A DNA stretch of 64,000 bases from an uncultured Kushneria sp. GTDB taxonomy: Bacteria; Pseudomonadota; Gammaproteobacteria; Pseudomonadales; Halomonadaceae. This document shows positions 54,035 through 63,437 of this stretch, piece after piece. The stretch is from assembly GCF_947497025.1 (NCBI RefSeq), contig NZ_CANMFC010000012.1, forward strand, positions 1 through 64,000, read 5' to 3'. The number at the start of each line of letters is the position of its first letter. Within the stretch, counting starts at the first letter, position 1. The position numbers were made by a program, and so were the translations under genes. The notes beneath the pieces are model-generated. The model saw only the letters and a program-made list of their open reading frames with translations. It did not search any database and was not told the DNA's origin.

Positions 54035-55242
54035 TGATCAGCCACCTCCCAGTGCCAGAAGTCGTTGCCTTCACTGCGCAGCATGCGCGCCAACAGCATC
54101 TGATGGACTTCGGTGGCACCATCCACAATGCGCGCCTGACGCGCATAGCGGTAGATCCATTCCAGTACCGTGTCTTGGGAGTAGCCCTTGGCGCCATGCA
54201 CCTGGATGGCGACATCCACCGCCTTGTTGAGCACATTGGAGACGGCCACCTTGGCCATGCTGACTTCCTTGCGGGCAAAGCTGCCCTGATCGAGTGCCCA
54301 GGCCGCCTTCATGACCAGCGTCCGGCCTACTTCGATCTCCATGGCCACTTCTCCCAGCATCGTCTGAATGCTCTGGTTATCTGCCAGCGCGGCACCAAAG
54401 GCCTGACGCATCTCGACATGACCCAGCGCTTCCTCCATGGACCGCTGCGCCAGGCCCAGCCAGCGCATGCAGTGTGTCAACCGCGCCGGTGCCAGCCGAA
54501 TCTGGGCGACCTTCATGCCCTCGCCTACCCCGAGCACTACCTGATCGTCGGGAATTTCCAGTCCGTCAAAGATCAGCTCGCAGTGGCCACCGTGCTCTTC
54601 GGGCCCCATGATCGGAATACGACGCTTGATCTCCCAGCCGGGCTGATCACGATGAAACAAAAAGACGGTCAGCCCCTTGCGCGCATCGTCACTGGTCCGG
54701 GCCACCAGCATGAAATGCTCGGCAAGACCGGCACCGGTAATGAACCACTTGTGACCGTTGATCACCCAGCGATCACCGCGGCGCTCGGCACGCGTTTGCA
54801 TCATGCCGGCCATGTCGGAGCCGGAGCCGGGGTGCGGCTCGGTCAGGGCAAAGGCACTGCGCACCTGGCCATCAACGATCGGCTGAAGCCAGCGCGCCTT
54901 CTGCTCTTCGGTACCGACCTTTTCAAGCACCATCATGTTGCCGTCATCGGGTGCCACGGCGTTAAAGCAGACCGGTCCGAAAATGGAGCGGTTCATGGCT
55001 TCATAGCAGGCGGCCATGCCCACCATGGAAAGCCCCATGCCACCGCGAGCGCGAGGCATCTGCGGAGACCAGAGCCCGGCCTCCTTCACCTCGCCACGCA
55101 GACGCTGGAGGTGATGATCCACGATGTTTTCGTGCTCGTCGTAATTGGCCCGATCCTTCTCCAGCGGCATGATGCGCTCATCCACAAAGGTACTGATGCG
55201 CTGACGATACTGTTCAATGTCCCGGGGGAGTGAGAAATCCAT
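54031..55242 (-). CDS. acyl-CoA dehydrogenase, ACAD10/11- or LvaC-like
   Basis: 403 residues. Standard ACAD domains: N-terminal helices with ARGGMGLSMVGMAACYEAMN, middle beta domain with SAFALTEPHPGSGSDMAG and WFITGAGLAEHFMLVAR, and C-terminal helices (QAFGAALADNQSIQTMLGEV; IQVHGAKGYSQDT). The usual catalytic Glu of the YEGT motif is Asp374 (IVDGATEVHQ), as in the DG..EVH signature of ACAD11-type enzymes. FAD-dependent chemistry on a 4-phosphoacyl-CoA, made by the overlapping kinase gene, is the likely role. It could also be a plain long-chain dehydrogenase. Confidence 0.85.
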   Translation of the reverse strand: MDFSLPRDIEQYRQRISTFVDERIMPLEKDRANYDEHENIVDHHLQRLRGEVKEAGLWSPQMPRARGGMGLSMVGMAACYEAMNRSIFGPVCFNAVAPDDGNMMVLEKVGTEEQKARWLQPIVDGQVRSAFALTEPHPGSGSDMAGMMQTRAERRGDRWVINGHKWFITGAGLAEHFMLVARTSDDARKGLTVFLFHRDQPGWEIKRRIPIMGPEEHGGHCELIFDGLEIPDDQVVLGVGEGMKVAQIRLAPARLTHCMRWLGLAQRSMEEALGHVEMRQAFGAALADNQSIQTMLGEVAMEIEVGRTLVMKAAWALDQGSFARKEVSMAKVAVSNVLNKAVDVAIQVHGAKGYSQDTVLEWIYRYARQARIVDGATEVHQMLLARMLRSEGNDFWHWEVADQ

Positions 55243-55272
55243 GTGATGTCCAGAGAGATAGGAAAATAAGCG

Positions 55273-56055
55273 TCAGAGCGAGCTGACCATGTGGCCGCCA
55301 TCAACCGTGAGCACACTGCCGGTCATGTAGTTGCCGGCCTCGCTGCACAGCAGTAGCAAGGGGCCATCGAGAGACTCGGGCGCTCCCAGACGTCTCTGGG
55401 GGATACGTCGAATCAGGTGTTGCCCCTGCTCGCTCTGGAAAAAGTCGTGGTTAAGAGGCGTATCGATATAGCCCGGTGCCAGTGCGTTCACTCGAATGCC
55501 GTAGCGTGCCCACTCCAGCGCCAGGCTTTTGGTGAGCTGGATCAATCCCGCCTTGCTGGCACTGTAGGCTGCCACATGACCGGCCACCCGCAGCCCGAGA
55601 ATCGAGGCCACGTTGACGATCGCACCGCCGGCACCCTGCGCCTGCATGGCCTGCGCCGCGGCTTTTGATACCCGCATGGCGCCGTTGAGATTGGTATCGA
55701 TGATGTCGTTCCATGCGTCCATGTCGCGTGACATCGCCGGGGTCGTATCGGTAATGCCGGCATTGTTGACCACGATGTCGGGAGCCTGCCCAGCCTCAAG
55801 TGTCAGCGTCTCGAGAGCACGACGCACATCGTCTTCATCACGGATGTCCATGGCACACACCCACACCCTGATGCCCTGGCCGCGCAGTTCGACGGCCTGC
55901 GCTTCAAGAGGCTCCCGGCGGCGGCCGGCCAGCATCAATGACGCTCCGGCGCTTCCAAGCACCTGACTGAAATGCGCGCCCAGGCCACTGGCGGCTCCTG
56001 TAATCAGCGCTACCTGTCCTTTTAGGTGTAGACGTCCTTCAATATCCGCTGTCAT
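55273..56055 (-). CDS. short-chain dehydrogenase/reductase (FabG-like)
   Basis: 260 residues from ATG 56053-56055 with GGAG 6 bases upstream. Rossmann motif ALITGAASGLGAHFSQVLG, NNAG, catalytic Ser in VNVASILG, and Tyr/Lys in AYSASKAGLIQL. NAD(P)-dependent oxidoreductase, here probably handling a hydroxyacyl or ketoacyl intermediate of the same cluster (LvaD position). First gene of the three-gene minus-strand operon. Confidence 0.87.
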   Translation of the reverse strand: MTADIEGRLHLKGQVALITGAASGLGAHFSQVLGSAGASLMLAGRRREPLEAQAVELRGQGIRVWVCAMDIRDEDDVRRALETLTLEAGQAPDIVVNNAGITDTTPAMSRDMDAWNDIIDTNLNGAMRVSKAAAQAMQAQGAGGAIVNVASILGLRVAGHVAAYSASKAGLIQLTKSLALEWARYGIRVNALAPGYIDTPLNHDFFQSEQGQHLIRRIPQRRLGAPESLDGPLLLLCSEAGNYMTGSVLTVDGGHMVSSL

Positions 56056-56433
56056 GACGACTCCAGCGTTGAATGCAATCAATGGTCCGCACACGACAAC
56101 GCATTTTTATATTCAATATTAAACATAAGCGATTCATGTGGTCGGTGAGCTTAAAATAGATAATAACTTTCAAACTACGACGTATGGTTTCATCAGAATG
56201 TGCCGTATCGATTATGTTGTTTTTACAAAACAAAAAGGCGGCAAGACATGTTTATATTGTATGAGCAAAACCGTGAACCTGTTAATTCAAACTTAATTTG
56301 CTCAACTTGCCCTTCTTGTTAACAAATTATTAGACCGTAGACCGAGTTTGCGAGAATGACATACCCAACATTATTTGTCGGGTTTAAAACTCATTAAAAA
56401 AATAAAAAAGCATACTTATGGTCTCGTGGAGAT
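56056..56433. other. AT-rich divergent promoter region of the acyl-CoA cluster
   Basis: No gene supported. Much more AT-rich than its neighbours; it separates the SDR operon from the divergent ligase gene and must hold both promoters. I found no clear operator palindrome. Confidence 0.5.
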
Positions 56434-58090
56434 ATGGCATTGAATAATTACCGTGCAACATCGTCGTCATGCCCGCCACCGGGCAAAAGCAACCATGTGC
56501 CCCTGTCACCCCTCAGTTTTCTGGAGCGTGCCGTTCGGGTTCATCCAAATCGAACTGCCGTCATTGAAGAGGATGTCACTCTCTCCTATCGAGTGTTTTA
56601 TCAGCGCTGCCGGCAGCTTGGCGGTGCCCTGCAGGCGCTTGGCGTTGCACCGGGCGAAGTGGTATCGACCCTTGGCATGAACTCGAAAGCCATGCTGGAG
56701 GCACACTATGGCGTGCCGATGGCAGGCGGCATTCTCAATGCCATCAATGCAAGGCTCGATGGTGCCTCCGTTGCCTTCATCATGGCGCACGCCGAAACGC
56801 GTGTACTGATTTTTGACCAAAGCCTGCGCAGCATAGTGGCCACGGCACTGTCATTTTTGACAACACCGGCGCCCGTGCTGATGGAGATCAGGGATGGCAG
56901 CAGCGATGAATCATCATGGAAGCTGCCGGCACCTCATGACTACGAATCGCTGGTGGAAAGTGCCACTCCGTGCATTCCCGGGTTACCCGAGGACGAAAAC
57001 GACCGTATCGCGCTCAACTACACCTCAGGCACCACGGGCAACCCCAAGGGCGTCATCTATAGCCATCGGGGCGCCTATCTCAACGCCCTGTCCAATACGC
57101 TGACGCTCAGGATGGACGACCGCACGGTTTATCTCTGGACGCTGCCCATGTTCCACTGCAACGGCTGGACCCATACATGGGCCGTCACGGCGGCGGGTGG
57201 CACGCATGTCTGCATGCGGCGGGTCGAGCCGGCCCGCGTGCTGGACATGATCCATGCCAGAGGCATTACGCACATGGCAGCGGCGCCCATTATCATGACC
57301 ATGCTGCTGGATCGTCCCGAAGCTGCGACGCCACTTCCCCATCCGGTCATGCTGGCCACGGGCGGCGCGCCACCCAATTCGGCCACCATTGCGCGCATGA
57401 GCGCGCTGGGATTTGACGTGCTGCACCTCTATGGCATGACGGAAACCTATGGCCCCTCGCTGGTCTGTCAGTTCCAGCCGGAATGGTCTGCACTGACTCA
57501 TGAAGCGCGCGCGCCTCCAGATCCGCCAGGGCGTGGGCACCCTGGCTATCGAACGCGTTGCCTTGAAGGACCCGGTCACTCACGAAGACGTCCCTGCCGA
57601 TGGCCACTCTCTGGGACATCTCATGCTGCGTGGCAACACCATCATGCAGGGCTACATCAAAAACCCTGACGCCACACGGGAAGCCATGGGCCGGGGCTGG
57701 CTCGATACCGGAGATATCGCCGTGATGCACGAAGACGGCTATATCGAGATCCGCGATCGTGCCAAGGACATCATTATTTCAGGCGGCGAGTCGATTTCCT
57801 CCATCGAGATCGAGGAAATCATGATGAGCCACCCAGCCATCCGCGAAGTCGCCGTGATCGCAAGGCCCCATGATTTCTGGGGCGAGACACCGCATGCCTT
57901 TGTGGTACCCATGTCGGATACCGACAGACCCGGTGAAGCCGAACTATTGAGCTGGTGTCGTGAACATATGGCGCATTTCAAGGTGCCAGGGCATGTCACG
58001 TTTCAAACGTCACTGCCAAGAACCTCGACCGGCAAGCTTCAAAAATATGCGCTGCGCGAGCATCAGAGGACGCAGATGATCACTGCTTGA
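56434..58090 (+). pseudogene. medium/long-chain acyl-CoA ligase, frameshifted at a GC repeat
   Basis: The AMP-binding enzyme starts at ATG 56434 (GGAG close upstream). Motifs: LNYTSGTTGNPKGVIYSH (P-loop), TMLATGGAPPNSA region, LYGMTETYGPS; then after EWSALTHEARA the frame changes, and the neighbouring frame continues ARLQIRQGVGTLAIERV, GWLDTGDIAV, RAKDIIISGGESISS and the catalytic Lys end TSTGKLQKYALRE. One GC unit seems lost in the GC run at 57505-57514. Unbroken it would be a ~550-residue ligase activating the acid for the divergent kinase/ACAD/SDR operon (LvaE role). Confidence 0.88.
57505..57514 (+). repeat. (GC)5 dinucleotide tract at the ligase frameshift
   Basis: Five GC units followed by CTCC. 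Six units would restore the open reading frame (E-A-R-A-R-L-Q). Slipped-strand change of one unit toggles the enzyme on or off. Confidence 0.7.
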
Positions 58091-58167
58091 ACACACCCTG
58101 GCAGGGTCTCGAGTTCAAAATCGCTCGGAACACTGTCTGCCCTGCCAATTTACCAGGCACGATCCTG

Positions 58168-59235
58168 TCAGGCACAGTCAGTGGGACGACGGCGGCGCTG
58201 ATACCAATGGCGCAGCGCAATCACTCTGCTCGCCAGGCGAGGGGTTCGACGCAACAGAAACAGCAGCCGCTGCGGCGTAGAGATGGTCTGATGATGCATG
58301 CTTGCCGTGATCGCATCACGAAAGCCGTGATAACGGCCTGCCTGAAGATATTCTACCGAGGCGTAATACCAGCGCCGCGCCATGGCCAGCGTAATGGCCG
58401 GTGTATGGGAAGCATCCAGCTGGCCTGCCAGATGAGCCATGCACTCGGCATGTCGTGCCATGAATGCCTGATGACGGGCATAGCGCTGATCGTCTTCCAG
58501 CAGGCGCTGTTGCTGTGACCACGAGCCCTGGGCATGGGTACGGTAAACGGCCATGACGTCGGGCAGATAAAGCGCCCCGGCCGGACAGGCCGCCAGAACC
58601 TGAAGATAAAAGTCGCCGACCGGTGCAGTGGTATAAAACCACTCGGGAAGATGTTCTACCACGCTTCGATGCAGCATCAGCGATGGCGACGGACAGTAGT
58701 CGCCGGTATGTACCAGCAACTCGTCAGGATGCACGACGCGCTCATGATTGCGCCTGTCCTGAACCTCAATGTGCAGGGCATCCTTCTCGGGGCCGCGCCG
58801 GATCACGTTGTGATAGCTGATCAAGAGTTCCGGCCGGGCCTGCATGGCGCGGTATTGGCGGGCAAGCTTTTGCTCGTCACACCAGAAATCATCGCCCTCA
58901 CACAGCGCCAGATACGGTGCCCGAGCAAAGCCTGCCGCCAGCGGCATGATCCTGTGACCCTTCTGATACTGGTTTTCATCACGCAGTACGGCCCGGATGA
59001 TGCGCGGATAACGCCTGGCATATTCGGCGACGATCTCTGCCGTACCATCGGTTGAGGCATCATCATGCACAATGATTTCAAAGCAGAAATCCGTTTGCTG
59101 GCATAAAAAGCTTTCGATAGCCTCCCGGATATAGCCGGCCTGATTGAAGGTCGTGCAGATGACACTGACCTCCGGCGTCTCCGCCCCGGCCGGCCAGTGC
59201 CGAACAAGCCTCTCCTCAGTGGGTAGCGCGGGCAT
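58168..59235 (-). CDS. family 2 glycosyltransferase
   Basis: 355 residues. GT-A fold: SVICTTFNQAGYIREAIESF, EIIVHDDASTDGTAEIV and the acidic metal site CEGDDFWCDEQ. Inverting sugar transfer to a lipid-linked glycan at the inner membrane is likely; the sugar cannot be read from sequence. Its start overlaps the end of the flippase gene by 20 bp. It ends the minus-strand polysaccharide operon in this window. Confidence 0.87.
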   Translation of the reverse strand: MPALPTEERLVRHWPAGAETPEVSVICTTFNQAGYIREAIESFLCQQTDFCFEIIVHDDASTDGTAEIVAEYARRYPRIIRAVLRDENQYQKGHRIMPLAAGFARAPYLALCEGDDFWCDEQKLARQYRAMQARPELLISYHNVIRRGPEKDALHIEVQDRRNHERVVHPDELLVHTGDYCPSPSLMLHRSVVEHLPEWFYTTAPVGDFYLQVLAACPAGALYLPDVMAVYRTHAQGSWSQQQRLLEDDQRYARHQAFMARHAECMAHLAGQLDASHTPAITLAMARRWYYASVEYLQAGRYHGFRDAITASMHHQTISTPQRLLFLLRRTPRLASRVIALRHWYQRRRRPTDCA

Positions 59236-60739
59236 GCTTTCTCTCCTGCAAACGGCGAATGATCATGTCGCGCCCCACCGAGGAAACCACGGCGTTGACC
59301 AGCAAAATGGCGATGCCCATGCCCATCAGACTGACAAATATCCAGGGTCTGGGCAGCGTCCAGAGCGACAGCCCCAGCCCCTGATAAAGCAGCAGCATTA
59401 GCGCCGTCGCGACCGCACAGGGCAGAATATCGCGGGTCATCCATTCCCGGTGAATGCCCGGGGCAAACCTTGCATGCACAAAAGGCGTCCAGAGCAGAAA
59501 CGAGAGCAGGCGAAAGGCGCACCAGGCCACCGCCACGCCGATCGCCTGCCACTGCCAGGCGGCTACGACCACCACCGGCACCACGATCAAAACGGAGACC
59601 GTATTGTAGATGACATGCAGCCGCAGCCGACCGTGGGCGTACTGGAGATAATACTGAAAGGCGCCGATCGCGAGCAGGCCGTTGCCCAGCGCATACCAGA
59701 GCAGGATGGGCGCGCCCCACCGGGCAGCTTCCATGTTACCGGTCCAGGCATACAGCAGCTGCCCACCGTACAGGGCCACCATACCCGCCACCGGCAGCAG
59801 TGTGGCGGCGATAAACTGGGAGGCACGCCGATAAAGACGCAGCATCTGCGCCTCCTCCTGACTGGCCAGCAGCCCGGTCATGCGAGGCATCAGGGCGCGA
59901 CTGATCGGCATGGTCAGGGTCATGATCGCATTGGCCACCACCACCACCAGGGTGAAATAGCCATATTCCGACAGCGGCAGAAACGACGACAGCAGCAGCT
60001 TGTCGAGCTGCGTCATCAATATCCAGATGCCGGCCGTGTAGGCCACCCCACCGGCAAAGGGCAGCACCGGACGCAGTACGGCCCATGAAAATCCCTGCCA
60101 CTGCTCGCGACCACCCAACAGGCGATAGAACATGACGCCCATGACCATGAGCTCGAGCAGTGCAATGGCGATCTGATATTCGAAATAGGCGCTGGGCTGA
60201 GTACTGACAAACTGCAAAATCAGCAGGACGCCCACAAACTTGAACGTAGCGATCACGACATTGGCCACATTCAGCGAGACCTGTCGCTCCAGCCCCTGAA
60301 TACCGCTTCGATACAATGAGGCCAGCCAGCGCATGCCGATCATGAAGCCCATGAGCACGATGCACCAGGCCACCTCGTCGCGTGAGAGCGTGTTGATCTC
60401 AAGCCAGTGCGTGGCAATCCAGTCGCTGCCCAGCACGATCGACACCACCATGACGACCGCCAGCCCCAGAAAGACGATTTCAAGGCTTCGCACCAGTCCG
60501 CGCAGTTGTTGCCACTGATTACCCTGATGCGTGGCGGCCCTGGCCGTTTCGCGGGCCAGGGTGGGCGACATGCCCATGTCCAGAAGATTGAGCCAGGCCT
60601 GCAGGACGATGAAAAACCCGACGAGACCGTAGGCTTCCTCGCCCATCCAGGCCAGATAGAAGGGATAAACGACAATACCGATCAGCGTGGTGTAAAGCTG
60701 ACCGGCATAGTTGGCAAGCGCATTGGCCTTGACCGACAC
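59216..60739 (-). CDS. polysaccharide flippase (Wzx/PST-like)
   Basis: 507 residues with about 12-14 membrane helices. N-terminal SVKANALANYAGQLYTTLIG and DMGMSPTLARETAR are typical of oligosaccharide flippases in the MOP superfamily. It would flip lipid-linked repeat units across the inner membrane for O-antigen or exopolysaccharide. Neighbours: GT2 below, ATP-grasp above. Confidence 0.87.
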   Translation of the reverse strand: MSVKANALANYAGQLYTTLIGIVVYPFYLAWMGEEAYGLVGFFIVLQAWLNLLDMGMSPTLARETARAATHQGNQWQQLRGLVRSLEIVFLGLAVVMVVSIVLGSDWIATHWLEINTLSRDEVAWCIVLMGFMIGMRWLASLYRSGIQGLERQVSLNVANVVIATFKFVGVLLILQFVSTQPSAYFEYQIAIALLELMVMGVMFYRLLGGREQWQGFSWAVLRPVLPFAGGVAYTAGIWILMTQLDKLLLSSFLPLSEYGYFTLVVVVANAIMTLTMPISRALMPRMTGLLASQEEAQMLRLYRRASQFIAATLLPVAGMVALYGGQLLYAWTGNMEAARWGAPILLWYALGNGLLAIGAFQYYLQYAHGRLRLHVIYNTVSVLIVVPVVVVAAWQWQAIGVAVAWCAFRLLSFLLWTPFVHARFAPGIHREWMTRDILPCAVATALMLLLYQGLGLSLWTLPRPWIFVSLMGMGIAILLVNAVVSSVGRDMIIRRLQERKHARATH

Positions 60740-60777
60740 GACGTACTCCTGTCAAACGAAACCGCGGGGTCTGTGGT

Positions 60778-61812
60778 TCAGGTATTCCTGTCCGATTCAG
60801 GGGCCAGCATGGGCACCAGCGCCTTGAGCCCGAAGGTTCCGACACGAGCCACACAAGGTGACGGTGACTGTCCCTGTGCCAGGCGCACCAGCATTTCAGG
60901 ATAGTTGGCACCGGCCAGGTGCGAGAATGGATACCCGCCGCCAAATCGGGCATTGAACTCGATCACGGCCAGACGGTCACCACTGACCATGACATCGACA
61001 TCCAGGTTACCCACATGTCCCAGTTGACGCCCCAGTCGCTCGCCCAGTCGTATCAATTCCGGCATGTCCACGACCTCGGCTACATCGGTCTCTCCCGAGC
61101 GCATGCGTACCTTGCGCTTGACGGTGGTCACCACATGATGGCGCTTGAAATCGTTAAACACGTCAAGTCCGTACTCCTGACCTGAAATGCCTTCCTGAAT
61201 CAGTACATCACCTCGGCCATCCTTTTCGATGATGCGCGCTTCCATCAGCGAGAGGTAACTGCGGGCAATGCCACGGCGGGTATGCTCATGAAAAAAGCGC
61301 AGCTCATCGGCATCACGTGCCATCTGTACACCGATGGAGCCCATGCCCCATCGAGGCTTTACAAACAGCGGCCAGCGTACTTCACCGGCATTGACGGCTT
61401 CCAGTGCCGACGACAGTGACGCCCATGTGCGCGGACCGTCAAAACCGTGCTCCTGCAGAAATATCTGGGTGCGCCATTTGTCGTTGGCAATATCCACGAC
61501 TGCTTCATCGGAAACGGCCACCTGAATGCCACGCTCGGCAAATCGCTCACGGGCGGCACTGAGAAAAGGCAGATCGATATCAAACAGTGACACCACCAGC
61601 CCGACATCTTCCCTTTCAGCAATATCGAGCAGCGCATCGATATAGCCGGGGTCATTGACCCCCGGCACCTCATGGGCACGATCGGCGCGCCACATGCCAT
61701 CGGTCAGAGGGTCACTATTGGCCGCGATAACACGGCCCTGGCCGGCGAGCGCCTCACGAAAATAGTCCACCAGATAGCCACGCCGGCCCACACAGGACAG
61801 CAGTACGTTCAT
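60778..61812 (-). CDS. ATP-grasp protein of the polysaccharide cluster
   Basis: 344 residues. N-terminal pre-ATP-grasp MNVLLSCVGRRGYLVDYF, then an ATP-grasp fold with WPLFVKPRWGMGSIGVQMA, QEGISGQEYGLDVF and VIEFNARFGGGYPFSHLAGA, like the carbamoyl-phosphate-synthase large-subunit type. In surface-polysaccharide clusters such proteins ligate an amino acid or other carboxylate to a (sugar) amine. Here the amine could come from the DegT enzyme's product. Substrate unproven. Confidence 0.82.
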   Translation of the reverse strand: MNVLLSCVGRRGYLVDYFREALAGQGRVIAANSDPLTDGMWRADRAHEVPGVNDPGYIDALLDIAEREDVGLVVSLFDIDLPFLSAARERFAERGIQVAVSDEAVVDIANDKWRTQIFLQEHGFDGPRTWASLSSALEAVNAGEVRWPLFVKPRWGMGSIGVQMARDADELRFFHEHTRRGIARSYLSLMEARIIEKDGRGDVLIQEGISGQEYGLDVFNDFKRHHVVTTVKRKVRMRSGETDVAEVVDMPELIRLGERLGRQLGHVGNLDVDVMVSGDRLAVIEFNARFGGGYPFSHLAGANYPEMLVRLAQGQSPSPCVARVGTFGLKALVPMLAPESDRNT

Positions 61813-61854
61813 GAATTCACTCCGGAGTCGCCGCCATGGGCCCGTTGCGTTGCA

Positions 61855-62355
61855 TTAACGGGCATTATCAGACTGATCATTGAGCGTCATGTTCAGCTGC
61901 AGTGACTCGACGCCCCATTCGTTGGTCTCAACACGCTCGACCACAAAGCCCATCTCTTCGTAGAAGGCCAGGATCCTGCCGCGATGCCACGTTCTTGCCC
62001 GCAGATTATGCATGCCGGCTGCCCGACAGGAATCGATGCCCCGGGACAGCAGGGGTCTGGCAATGCCACTGCCTCGATAGCTCGGCAGTACCCCGATGAA
62101 GGTGGCATAGGCCTGATAATGCTCATGGTCATTGGCATAGCAGGCGATGGCCGCCACCACGTCATCACCATCCAGCACATAGTTGACCTCGGCCAGACGC
62201 AGCAGCTTGTCCACGTAGTCAGGCAGGTGATGCTGCGCTGACAGGGGCGGTTCGAACTCTTTCTCGACCTGTTCGATAAAACGCAGGAACGCTTCTGGCG
62301 AGACGGCGCGATCGCGATGATGGTAAAAGGCCAGCTCTTGAGCATCGTTAGTCAT
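61855..62355 (-). CDS. GNAT acetyltransferase
   Basis: 166 residues. The GNAT core holds TFIGVLPSYRGSGIARPLLS (acetyl-CoA-binding R/Q-x-x-G-x-G/A) and the C-terminal WHRGRILAFYEEMGFVVERV. ATG overlaps the stop of the DegT gene upstream (ATGA). Probably acylates an amino sugar made by the aminotransferase. Confidence 0.82.
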   Translation of the reverse strand: MTNDAQELAFYHHRDRAVSPEAFLRFIEQVEKEFEPPLSAQHHLPDYVDKLLRLAEVNYVLDGDDVVAAIACYANDHEHYQAYATFIGVLPSYRGSGIARPLLSRGIDSCRAAGMHNLRARTWHRGRILAFYEEMGFVVERVETNEWGVESLQLNMTLNDQSDNAR

Positions 62356-63437
62356 GCGGTCTCCAGTTGCAGCGCGTCTTCGAGATGGCGCATGACCTGC
62401 TCGGCATCCTCACCGGTCATGGCCACAAAGTTGGGCAGGCAAAGCACGCGCGAGGCGATATCTTCCGCCACCGGCATATCGGCGGCGGTGCCCTCTGGCA
62501 TCCCGACAAGGTTGAGCGCCGGATGAAAATAGCGACGCGGATGAATATCCTGCTCGGTCAGATGGTGCAACACCCTTTCCAGCTGCGCTTCATTACGCAA
62601 CAAAATGGGATAGTAGGCATGATTGATGTCAGCCCCTGAAACCATTCCTGGACGCGATATCGGCAGGCCATGGTGATCGATCCATCGATCATAAATCCCG
62701 GCAATACTGGCCCGGCTGGCAAGAATATGATCAAGCCAGGGCCAGAGCGCCAGCCCCATGGCCGCGTGCGCTTCCGACCCCTTGGCATTGATGCCGGCGC
62801 CGCCCACCTGACCAAAGGCACGCAGTGACGTAATGCGCTCACTCAACTCGGCGCTGTGGGTAAACAGTGCCCCACCCTCAATGGTGTGAAAAAGCTTCGT
62901 GGCGTGGAAACTGGTGATGCTGATGTCGCCGTAATCCAGCAGGCTGCGGCCTAGATGATGCGATCCGAAAGCATGCGCGCCGTCGTAAATCACCTTCAAA
63001 TCGTGGCGCCGGGCGATGGCCTCAATGGCCATCACATCGCAGGGATGACCATAAATATGCGTAGCCAGAATGGCGCAGGTCTCGGGCGTGATGGCCGCCT
63101 CGATACGCGCAGGATCAAGCGTCAGCATCTGTGGATCGATATCGACAAATATCGGCGTCAGCCCCTCCCACAGCAGGGCATTGAGGGTGGCCACGAAGGA
63201 AAACGGCGTCGTAATAACCTCGCCTTCCAGCGCCAGCGCCTTGAAGGCCAGCTGCAGTGCCAGCGTGCCGTTGGCCACGAAGTGACAGTAATCGATCTCA
63301 AGAAAACCCTTGAGATGTTCTTCAAAAGACTGCACCAGCGGCCCATGATTGGTGAGCCACTGCCGGGAGAACATGTCGTTGATATAGCGCTGGTAGTCCG
63401 CCTCGGGAGGCAGGAAGGGGCGTGTAAAGGGGATCAT
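62352..63437 (-). CDS. DegT/DnrJ/EryC1 family sugar aminotransferase
   Basis: 361 residues. PLP fold type [35 protein letters not shown] (PLP-binding Asp), catalytic Lys in [16 protein letters not shown]. Transfers an amino group to a nucleotide-keto-sugar, probably dTDP-linked since rmlA overlaps upstream (ATGA). The 3-amino (FdtB-like) or 4-amino (WecE-like) product cannot be told apart here. Confidence 0.9.
   Translation of the reverse strand: MIPFTRPFLPPEADYQRYINDMFSRQWLTNHGPLVQSFEEHLKGFLEIDYCHFVANGTLALQLAFKALALEGEVITTPFSFVATLNALLWEGLTPIFVDIDPQMLTLDPARIEAAITPETCAILATHIYGHPCDVMAIEAIARRHDLKVIYDGAHAFGSHHLGRSLLDYGDISITSFHATKLFHTIEGGALFTHSAELSERITSLRAFGQVGGAGINAKGSEAHAAMGLALWPWLDHILASRASIAGIYDRWIDHHGLPISRPGMVSGADINHAYYPILLRNEAQLERVLHHLTEQDIHPRRYFHPALNLVGMPEGTAADMPVAEDIASRVLCLPNFVAMTGEDAEQVMRHLEDALQLETA

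Noticed and set aside
53836-55233. 465-codon + strand open frame
   Set aside because: It runs antisense across both the kinase and the acyl-CoA dehydrogenase, crossing their gene boundary; composition is shadow-like (His/Gly/Arg-rich).
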